DNA of 64,000 nucleotides. It comes from Paramecium sonneborni (taxonomy: Eukaryota; Ciliophora; Oligohymenophorea; Peniculida; Parameciidae). The stretch covers positions 199,635 through 263,634 of the forward strand of contig CAJJDN010000110.1 in assembly GCA_905182985.1 (NCBI GenBank). Reading direction: 5' to 3'. Positions 50,997 through 64,000 of this stretch are shown here, piece after piece. Under the pieces are notes generated by a model. It saw only the letters and a list, made by a program, of their open reading frames with translations, was not told where the DNA came from and did not search any database. Every line of letters starts with the position of its first letter. The stretch's first letter is position 1. A program made the position numbers and the translations under genes.

Positions 50997-52174
50997 TCAT
51001 TAATTCGAAATGAATTTTTTATAATTTGCTGCATTTCTTCTTAAAATATCTTCAACAGGTCCTAGCAATCTCAAAAATGAGTTGCTATCCAAATAAACAA
51101 CAGTGCAATCAGTCTATAAAATTTAATTAATATAAAATACTTCAGCTTTGATTGTAGCTTATCTTGGTACTTTATGAATTAATGCTAATTCACCAAAATA
51201 ATCTCCAGTTTGATAACGTAAGACTTGTTCAGATGAGCCATTGTTTTATTTATAAGCAATTAAAGTTCCGTCTGCAACCATATAAAACTTATCACCTTCT
51301 TCTCCCTCTTAAATAATAATTTAACCTTTAGAATAGACTTATTCTTTTAAACCATCACATATTTATGTCTTTTCATATGTATCCATAGATTATAATAATT
51401 CTACCTTAGATAAAACATCTTCATATTGTTATCTTTTCTTAATAGTAGCATCTTTAACAATATTATTAAATGTGCTTCTATCTAATGCAAATAAAATAGA
51501 ATCTCTTTTAGCTTAAATTGATGCTGCTCTAGGTGCATTATACAAAAGAGATAATTCTCCAAACATATCTCCTGATTTATATTCCTTAAGATATTTTTAT
51601 TCTGTATCTGTTGCTTTCATTCTTCTAAAACAATCAAGTTCACCAGAAAATACTATGTAAAGCTCACCTCCATCATCTCCCTAATTAATAACCCATTAGT
51701 CTTTTTAGTAATGTTTTTCCTCCATTGCATTTACTACTATTTCTTATTCATTTTAGCCTAAAGCTGAAAACATAAACACTTTCATTAATTTCTCTAATAT
51801 CTATTATTTCTATTCTTCTGTCTTTGGAATTACTCTTGGTATAAAATTCTCTTTCTTATTGTGCATTCCAAATACTTCTGCACTTACAGAACTTCTAAAA
51901 CCTTTTGTATTTTTAACTGGCTATGGTAATTCTTCAACTTCTTCATTCTCTTCTTCTTCAGATGATAAATTGTATTCTACTTCAAACTTTGCTTATTGAC
52001 TCTTTAATGAATTCCTTTTAACTTATTCTAAATATTCCATCATCCAATCAATCTTTCATAAACTAATTTATTTACATAGTTTTCAGGTTATTATTTAAAC
52101 AGTTCATACATCATTTTCTCAATTACATCATTCACTTTCTCCTTATATTTTGCTATTCGCTACTTATTATTCAT
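50997..52174 (-). CDS. cAMP-dependent protein kinase regulatory subunit
   Basis: 375 aa with introns 52053-52075 (23 nt) and 51114-51140 (27 nt, no in-frame TGA). The N-terminus (VNDVIEKMMYELFK, then PENYIDWMMEYLEQ) resembles the dimerisation/docking region. Next comes an inhibitor-like segment FRSSVSAEVFG. Two cyclic-nucleotide-binding domains follow with phosphate-binding cassettes FGELSLLYNAPRAASI and FGELALIHKVPRQATI, each retaining the Glu and Arg that contact cAMP. The C-terminus FLRLLGPVEDIL matches PKA-R. Binding of cyclic nucleotide releases the catalytic subunit; in Paramecium this pathway controls ciliary beating. Selectivity for cAMP over cGMP is assumed from family. Confidence 0.92.
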
Positions 52175-52496
52175 TATTATTAATTATATTTTTTTTATTC
52201 GTTTCTGTAACTGAACTCCAAAATTATCAAATTTCTATTTAATTTAACAGGTAAAAAAACATTTCATTTCAAAACTTTAAAACTTATTATTTTATACATA
52301 TTTTACTCACTTGGATTTTCAATATTTCAATTATTATAAATATTTATTCTTAAATTTTCTACCTAAACCCTTATTATTTTCTATTGATATTTTTAAATCA
52401 AAATAATTTATTAGGATAATAAAAAAGCGAAAAAATTCTACGCATTATGACTACATATTAAAGTAATTTTTAAATAAATAAATATTAATAAAATCC
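52175..52496. other. Intergenic region between divergent PKA-R and ABC transporter genes
   Basis: 322 bp of AT-rich sequence presumably holding both promoters; no element recognised. Confidence 0.5.
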
Positions 52497-56576
<4,080 letters not shown>

Positions 56577-56665
56577 CCATTCACCTTGTAATCAATCAAT
56601 ATTATGATTTATTTGTTGTTTAGAGGCACAAATATAACTAATATTTTAATCCAAAAAATAATAAA

Positions 56666-59600
56666 TCATTTAAAATTAATCATATCATTCTTCTTTAATT
56701 GGTCTAGTTATTAAAAAGGAAATTTAAAAAAAAAATCAGATATACTTTGTAAAGATGCCTAAATCTCTTTAGAAATTATCTACATATCTGGTTGGCCTTA
56801 TAAAAATTGGAAAATTTCTTAAAAACAAATTATTGTATCATAACAAGTTATTTATTGTAACTATTATTTTGTTGATAGCTTATTATTTAAATAGAAAAAA
56901 GATCTTCTATGTTTTTCATTTTTTACTTAGTTTCGTACTTAAGTTGAAATTTATTCAATTCTCGTATTAATCTTTTGTTTTTAATATTCTAAATCTTCTT
57001 CGGTAATTTAATCCAATAGACTATTTTAATTTGCTTGTAATAATTATCCACCCAAGAATAAATAGTCCTTTTATTTTAAAATTATTAAGTCATCTAAACA
57101 TGAGCTTTAACACTTTCTAATATAATATTCTAAAATAATCTTAGTGTCTGATTCATTAGCATCTGCCAACTTTTCAATAGAATTTTATATTGTAACAAGG
57201 AAGCATGATATATACAAAATAGCATTCATCTTATCATTATTTTATTCTATCATATTTAACATTTTTTGATAATCATAATCCCTATCTCTTGGAGAATTTG
57301 GAAAATCTTATTGACTATCTTAAATGATTATTTAATTATGTTAGTGCTCATCCAAAAATTATTAAAAGTTATTTTATGGATTAATATTTTATCTATTTTA
57401 TTATTAATGTTAATTTTCCCGTAATAAATACTATTATTAATTATAATCCTATGGATATGATGGTTATTGATATGGTTATTGATATGGTTATTGATATGGT
57501 TATTATCTAACTGGTTATTATGATTATGATGGCTATACTTATTGGTTTGAGTATTAGAATTAATTTTAATTACTCTACTGTATTATCCCCCTATTAAAAT
57601 TATTTTCATTAATAATTTACCCTTTTGAGTTCTAATTATTATTTATCTATTATTGATTTTAATGATTAAATTATTAAAAATTTTAAACATCACCACTTGC
57701 TTAAGGTGTAACTCCATATAATTATGGCAAAACTCTTATATGTGCATTTTACTTTGATTAAATACTTGGGTTATAAAATTATTAATTATTGTTGTTTTAT
57801 GAATTTTGAGAAGGATATTATTATATATTACTATTTGGCTATGAAGGGATATTTCTATTATTCTGATATTCATAATTGTTCTGTATATTATAATTGAAAT
57901 AGTTTTCATGCTGATTATTCATTTGATTACTCTATTAAATTATCTTTTAATTTAGATTTTAGGGTACTTATTGATAAGCTTATTATTAATTATATTTCTA
58001 AGCATCATTATTGTAATTTTTAACTTATTAAATTGATTATTAGTTTTAAATTCTTGGATGTTAATTCTAATTGTATTAGTTTGTATTAATTTTTTAAATT
58101 TTTTATTAAGCTTATAATTCATCAAGTAAATCTTCCCACTTTATTCTCATTCTGGGATCATAAATTAACATTCTTTCAATTAATGAAGTAAAAGTAGAAT
58201 TAATAACCTTTGAAAAATTTTTTTATGGACATTTAAAAGGTTGATTCTAAAATAATTTTTGTTATTTTTTTAAATCTTCAATAGATGAAGCACTTATATA
58301 AAAGTATCCATAAATAAGATAAAACAGCATGGTTCCAAGCTAAATAAAAAAAGAATAAAATACAGAAAAAATATCACATGAATAATCATATGTGTTTCCA
58401 TCAATAACTTCTGGGGCTGAAAATATTGGTGTTCCTGCAACAGTGAATGCCTATTATTTATCAATGATTTTTCCAACACCAAAATCAATAATCTAGGACT
58501 TAATTAACATAGTACTTTAAAAATTGGATTTTCATTTTCATATTTCACAAGAATGTTTTAAGGTTTTAAATCTCTATGTATAATTTTTAAATCTTTTAAA
58601 AATTTATATCCATTAACAATTTATGTCAACATATCAAATATTTCTGCATCAGTTAAATTTTATCCCCTACCTTAAAAATATTCTTCAATATTTTAATCAC
58701 ACTTCTCCATAATAATATAAGTCTTTAAGTTATCATCAGTTTTTATTATATCAAAAGTTTTTATTATATTTTAATGAGTTTTTTATTTCATTATTTTTTA
58801 ATAAATCTCCATCTCTCTTTGCCCTTCGGTTTAAGTGATGTCAATTTGTTTAGCACACAATTACTCATCTGTTTCTAAATCTTCAACTTAAAATGTAACT
58901 CCCTGTGCACCTTTTCCAAGTTATTTATTCTTGTCTATATAATATTTATTTTTTAATAAGATAAAGCTTTATTATAATTTATTATGGTTTGATAATTCTT
59001 TCCATGTAATTCGATCCTTTTAGTTAAATTACATCATTCTACCGATCAAGTTCTTTAAAACTTAATCAACACCATCTTATTAATTTAATTTATCTTAAAA
59101 TTATTTAGATTAAAGTAAATTTTATTAAAATTTAATAAGATCTACCATACTATTTATTCCTTCAGTTGGTTTTTACATCTCATAGCATAGCTAATATAAT
59201 ATTATTCCAAGCTAAAATTTAATCAATTATTTACCAAATAAATATCACTTTAATCTGATGCTTATGCAAAGTTATTTATTTCTTCTGGACTCTTATAATG
59301 CGTAAATACCGTGGGCATTTTTGAACGTTAAAAATTAGAACCCAAGAAATTAAAAAATATTTTTATAAGTATTTTTTAGTTTTTTAATCTCCTTACTAGA
59401 ATCTTATTCGGATTTAATTCATAAAATCGCGTTTCAAATTTTTTTGATATGTACATATACCCATTTATTATTTAACTTAATAGATCGTAAATTTCATCAG
59501 CTGTAAATTTATAAAGTTTTCTATCTTCCATATATTAATATAAGGAAAAATCGCATTTGTCAATCTATATATATTAATTATTTTCGTTATCTTTATAGTT

Positions 59601-59807
59601 GCCAATAATTTAAATCAAGTTAAAGCATTCATTCCTTTTAATTATGTCGAATAATTTATTATTAATTTATTCATCTAAAAGTTTTCCATGAATGATATAA
59701 AATTTCTAGGAATTCATTGTGTCTTAAAACTCAATTAAATTATAATTGCTTGCACCAATAATCTTTCTCTATTCATAATCTCCTATTCGATTCAGGTTAA
59801 AATTCAT
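56666..59807 (-). CDS. Tandem pseudokinase-kinase with long Gln/Asn-rich tail
   Basis: 1023 aa with introns 59212-59234, 58493-58515 and 58340-58363. Residues 1-~260 form a degenerate kinase domain: hinge-like IQIDKCDFSLYQYM, a catalytic loop reduced to ETRFYELNPNKILV, no DFG, then HYKSPEE and SDIYLLGIILYQ. Residues ~280-540 are a complete kinase: QLGKGAQGVTF, ETDEQLCAKQI, IIHRDLKPQNIL (~403), IIDFGVGK (~424), GTPIFSAPEV, DIFSLGTMLFYLIYG. The tail (~545-830) is Gln/Asn/Tyr-rich and prion-like, with a PYQQ repeat near 751. It ends in a mixed helical region of ~190 residues. Frame and length are consistent across all introns. The kinase half resembles ULK/CAMK-type enzymes. Confidence 0.87.
57461..57503. 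repeat. 12-bp tandem repeat coding for PYQQ
   Basis: About three and a half copies of a 12-bp unit (tggttattgata) inside the Gln/Asn-rich tail of the minus-strand kinase, encoding repeated Pro-Tyr-Gln-Gln. Confidence 0.85.
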
Positions 59808-60057
59808 TTTAATAGAATACTAATCAAAGAATTTTTATTTTATTATCAAATATTTTATTGATTCTTTAATTTATTTTAAAAATAATCAATCTAAAAAATC
59901 AATTAATGATTATCATGTCTCATCTTTATAGTATTGTTAGTATTTTAAACTCAACATAAAATCTTGAAAAAAAATTTTAATTAAAGTTTATAAGTTATTT
60001 ATTTAGAATTATAACAAAAAATATAAAATAAACTTTAAATCATGAGTTATATAATTA

Positions 60058-60720
60058 ATGATTTTTGATTTTGATTAAGAAGCTATTTCACAAAGAAAAA
60101 ATAAGCTAAAGATCTTGTTAAATAAGAATAATAAGAAGCAGAGAATTATTTGTTATAATTAGCATTAAATAATAAAATAGGTATTTGAGTAGCCCAAAAG
60201 AGTTTTTTCATATTCTCGATCTATACGCCATTTTTAAGAAATCATGTCAAAAACAGGATCTATAAGTTTGAATAAAAAAGCAATTACATTATTTTTAAAA
60301 AGAGATGAAAACACAGAAAAAAAGCCATATGATGAGATTTTGAAAGTTACAAACTCAAAGTTAGTGTAGACAGATAACATAATTTAAGATGATTATGGAT
60401 ATAAAACAGAACGAAATTAATTGTATAGATAGCAATCTCCTTATATAAAATAAAGAAAATTCAGTTAACATCTTCATATAAAAGATAAGATACCAAAAAT
60501 GCCATATATTTAGCATTCAACTGAGAGTTAGGTTGTTTAATAGTAATAAAAAAATAGAAGCTTAAAAAAACATACTTTTCAGAATGAAATTTTATAGCAA
60601 AAAGTGAATTAAATTACAAGTATGAAAGATTAAGAGCAATTAACTAGTAAGAGTAGATAGAAATAAATTGAGCTTTATTCGAATGATAATATATTTACAA
60701 CAATAACTCATAGATATTGA
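60058..60720 (+). CDS. Unknown basic protein
   Basis: 220 aa, no intron needed. The ATG at 60058 gives MIFDFDQEAISQRKNKLK; a later ATG at 60244 (MSKTGSISL) is a possible alternative, but the upstream frame reads as protein (QPKRVFSYSRSIRHF). The composition is Lys/Gln/Ser-rich without membrane segments or recognisable domains. Confidence 0.6.
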
Positions 60721-61691
60721 TCAACTCATAATATATTTCCTAATTGCTTCTAATTTATTCATAGAAAATTAAATTATCTAATTATTTTTGCAAAAATCAA
60801 TAGATCTATATATTTGATTGTCATTATTTAAAGTAAAAGCAAAATTTAATGTTCATTTGCGATTTAATAAAACAATCATTATAAATATCAATAATTTGAT
60901 GTATTTATTTATTGAGTTTTTAATTTTTATTTTTAATCCCAGAATTCGAGAATGCTTGATTTTTTTATTCTATTTAGAGGATTGGAAGATTATTAATTGA
61001 TGATAATTTTTAAACATTTCTTGGAAAACACAGAGATATATCATGATTTTTTAGGATTGATTTATATTGTAAAATTTTAAAAGCTTTAATCTTCTATCTC
61101 AATTTTTTATTTTTCATACAAGTTCTTGTCTAATCCAATTCAAAGAGTTCTTAAAAAGTATAATACTTAATAAAAAACACATTGTATATCCATTGTTATT
61201 GCAAAATTAAAATTATATCTGTACTTTTTTGATTTTTGTCTTGTGCTTTTCTGACCAATATCATTTTTTATTATAAAAATAGTACCATTTATGTTTGTAA
61301 TAAGTTTATAGGGGTTACTTCACTTAAAAATTTAACTTCAGTTTGGCAAAAGATTTTTTTTTGATTAGGAATTTTAAGTGGTAACGAGACAGTTGTAATG
61401 AATCAACACATATTTTATGTTATAACAATTATTAATTTAAAAAAAAAATCAATAAATATATATTTAATCACATCGATATTATCAAATTAGATTTAAGAAG
61501 TATTAAGTGATGAATAAGTTTATATAAAATTTGGTAATACTTATGTCAAATTTTAATATTTATAAAATTGATTTTATTTACTATTTGAATAAATAAATTA
61601 TTTTTTCAATTAATGCTATATTTATTTAATGATCTGAGCTAGCAAATTGAAATTTTCCACAGAAATTCAGAATATTTTAATATTAATTAAT
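60721..61691. other. Gene-poor AT-rich region, about 1 kb
   Basis: Lies between convergent genes. No exon, RNA gene or repeat recognised. Confidence 0.5.
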
Positions 61692-63750
61692 TCATTTATT
61701 TATATATTTCAGATTTCCAGTCAATTACTTTTATATCAATGAGAATTCTATCTTGTCAATGCATTCTTGATTAGTTTCATATTCTACTCTATCTCCTTTG
61801 AATCCTGGGTTCTTAAATCCTGTAATTTTCAAACCTTCTGGAATTTTAATAGATTTAATATCAAATTCTATTTGAGCCTAAATAAAATAGTCTATTTACA
61901 TCTTTAAGAGACTCAATATTGTCACAAATTTTAGAAGATTAACCTTGATAATTACATTCACTAAAGACTTCAATGCATTCTTTTAATGGTGAATACAATA
62001 ATAAAAAGTCTCTAAAGCCCCAAGAAGCTTCATTTGCAGTTTTTTGTAGTGTGCTCTTAAAATCAACTGTAAGTTCTGATTATGTATGAGGAATGATTTT
62101 ATCTATACTCATAATTCTTTCTTTCCAGTTTCCATCAGGTCTACCACATACATCACTTTAGCCTGGATCATTCCATCCTAAAAATTAACTCCAAAATTCA
62201 TTATTATCAACAAACATAGTTAATTCTTCTCCATCCCATTCATCAATTTTATAAACAGTTGCTTTAATTCTAATAAAATCATGTTTAGGTATTTTAAACA
62301 CTTTTTAAACAGTAGCTTTCTAAAATTGTTTAATATTACATAATAATTACTTTTCCAAAAGCTTAATATCCACCTACTAATCCTAAATCTCCACATTTTG
62401 TTACTGGAGGATTTGGTCCAGCTGGATCATTATCTTAAAATTTCCATCCATCTAATTTATTAAATTGCTCATCTGTAAAGAATTCTTTTGATAAGATATA
62501 CCATTCATTCTTATTAATACATTTTCCATCTTGTAATGTATGTGTAGCTTAACATTTAGTACATTCATTTTCTGCAGTTCCAACACATTCTTCGCAAAAC
62601 TTTGTACATTATGCAGCAAACAAAAAGAAATCACGAATTCCCCATGATTATTCATCAGGATCTTTTTTTAATGAAGTAGTGAAGGATATAGTCAATGTTG
62701 GATTTGAATGTTTTTATATAATCTCAATAGATACAATTTTTTCTCCATAACCAGGATTTGTTTCCTTACTAAAATTATTAATTTAACTTACGCTCCACAT
62801 AAATCAATTCCATCAGTTTTTTAAAAGGCTAATTTTTATACTTATTTATCATCAATTTTAACATAAAATTCTTCATTATCCCATAAATCAATCTAAAATA
62901 TAAAACTAAATATCGTACCTTCCAAAATGTAAATTTAATCATAACTTTGCTATGAGGTACTAGATTTGTAATTGTATTTGATAATAATGCTTTAGCACCT
63001 ATATTTTCATAACCCCCAAATACTACAATACCAGAACATTCAAATCCTTTTGGTTTTCCATTCTCTAATTTCCATCCTTCCAATTTAGTGTCTACATGGA
63101 ACCAACTTAAAGCCTCCTAATTCCAGTGTTTACATTCTTAAACTTTATCATTATGACATATCCCACATTCTGATGGACATGGAATAAATGATATTTTTAA
63201 TTACCTAAATCCCCATGCTTATACATCAGCTTTTCCTTAAGAAGTTGTAGCCATAACTATTGTTACAGTTGGTGAATTGTGCAATATTTCAAATTCAACA
63301 TCAAATACTTTATCACTATTTTTTGATTCTGGTCCACCACATAAACGAATTCCTCCTTCTGTAAATCCCCATTTCATTTCCCAAGGAACTCCATCTACAT
63401 AAACAGAAATCACATCATTTTCCCATTCTCCTATTCTAAATTAATTATATCACGATCTCAATACTTCCATAATTGTAAATTGAACTTTAATTTATAATGA
63501 GGAGGTATTTTCAGTAATTTTGTAGCTGTACTCTTTGTACCAAATGTCTTGAATCCTCCAACTATATTTTTACCACTGCATTTTGTAATTATATCTGTTG
63601 TTGCTTCAAATTAATTTTAAATCACCCAACCTTTAAATTAATTATCATTTTACCATCCAAAGAGTCAAACTCTTCATTCTAGAATGCCTCATATTATGTT
63701 ATCCATTATGTATTTACTAATACCAATAGTCCTATTAATAATAATTTCAT
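61692..63750 (-). CDS. Secreted modular protein with repeated GW..CSG..FW modules
   Basis: 634 aa with introns 63631-63653, 63436-63464, 62893-62918, 62769-62791, 62320-62350 and 61878-61899. It has a signal peptide (MKLLLIGLLVLVNTQ) and then three related modules. Each holds a D/EGW start, a Cys-Gly or Cys-Ser-Gly strand (KCSGKNIVGGF, ECSGIVVFGGY, KCGDLGLVGGY), a PH-x-K/R segment, an aromatic-K-I turn (LWKIGEW, FWKIDLWD, VYKIDEWD), a CG motif (RLCGGP, DLCGA, DVCGRP) and a W-G-F/I-R ending. Short Cys-rich linkers (CPSECGICHN, CTKFCEECVG) lie between modules 1/2 and 2/3. The final ~80 residues form a separate Cys-containing domain (ECNYQG, IPEGLKI). The fold is unassigned; probably a surface or secreted protein. 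Confidence 0.78.
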
Positions 63751-63774
63751 TAGAATAAAAAAACGAATATATTT

Positions 63775-63972
63775 TCATATTTATGAATTATTTAGTATTC
63801 TTGTTACGCTCAATCTATTATTATTAAACACATTAGATTTATCAACATTTTAATATTATTGTGGACTATATAAATTTTTACTATAATTTTATTGATCCTC
63901 AATCTAACTCACATTTATGTATTTACTCTGATGTTAATTCTGTTCTTGAGATGAGTTTAAAGAAGACTACAT
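63775..63972 (-). CDS. C-terminal part or whole of a small Gln/Asn/Ser-rich protein
   Basis: 65 codons from ATG 63972 (MQSSLNSSQEQNQ) to TGA at 63775-63777 (ending ILNNSQI). The frame is also open upstream to the window edge, where a TA-rich tract could be part of an intron, so the gene may extend beyond 64000. Only 24 bp separate its stop from the start of the next minus-strand gene. Confidence 0.55.
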
Positions 63973-64000
63973 TTATACATATATATATATCTTACTTATT

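Noticed and set aside
57420..58100. Plus-strand Asp-Met-Val-Ile repeats
   Set aside because: Antisense of the PYQQ and Gln/Asn-rich tail in the minus-strand kinase, whose frame is continuous from kinase to stop.

Overview
The window looks like ciliate macronuclear DNA, most likely from Paramecium or a close relative. The sequence is very AT-rich. Reading frames stay open only if TAA and TAG encode Gln and TGA is the sole stop (nuclear code 6). I reconstructed about 66 introns by hand; nearly all are 19-37 nt, begin GTA/GT and end AG, which fits Paramecium and not Tetrahymena. A trichocyst matrix protein gene agrees with this. The ORFs seen under the standard code are mostly fragments of these genes or antisense shadows.

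Layout, left to right. 1-12.5 kb: C2-domain protein (-, cut by the window edge), LSG1 ribosome-biogenesis GTPase (+), Rab1-like GTPase (-), vacuolar-sorting-receptor-like protein (+), tubulin-tyrosine-ligase-like enzyme (+), acylated MORN-repeat protein (+), an unknown protein (+) and the DPH7 diphthamide enzyme (-). 13.5-17.2 kb: secreted S1/P1 nuclease (-), a pseudokinase (-) and an assembly gap of Ns flanked by a 637-bp exact duplication. 18.5-33.1 kb: two giant paralogous membrane proteins (1730 and 1790 aa, the first with a recognisable PAS domain) arranged tail to tail around a type I membrane protein and a ZIP metal transporter. 34.7-40.2 kb: trichocyst matrix protein (+), a small acylated protein with PP1-docking motifs (-), a coiled-coil protein (-) and serine hydroxymethyltransferase (-). 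40.3-42.5 kb: a second assembly duplication (1113 bp either side of a single N) that repeats the 3' part of a tandem-PX-domain gene. 42.9-47.6 kb: a CHD-type chromatin remodeller with an unusual chromo-bromo-chromo-SNF2-PHD order. 47.7-52.2 kb: a hypothetical protein, an active Ser/Thr kinase and a PKA regulatory subunit (all -). 52.5-56.6 kb: an ABCC/MRP transporter (+). 56.7-59.8 kb: a pseudokinase-kinase fusion with a long Gln/Asn-rich tail (-). 60-64 kb: an unknown protein (+), a modular Cys-containing secreted protein (-) and the end of a Gln/Asn-rich protein (-).

The genes do not form a single pathway. Themes that recur are membrane traffic and sorting (Rab1, VSR, PX, C2), signalling (four kinases or pseudokinases, PKA-R, a putative PP1 docking protein, PAS receptors), cilia and cortex (TTLL, MORN, trichocyst matrix), and translation support (LSG1, DPH7). 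Gene spacing is very tight (24-150 bp in many places) and is broken by six gene-poor AT-rich stretches of about 0.8-1.65 kb. All identifications come from motif reading by eye; no database search was run.
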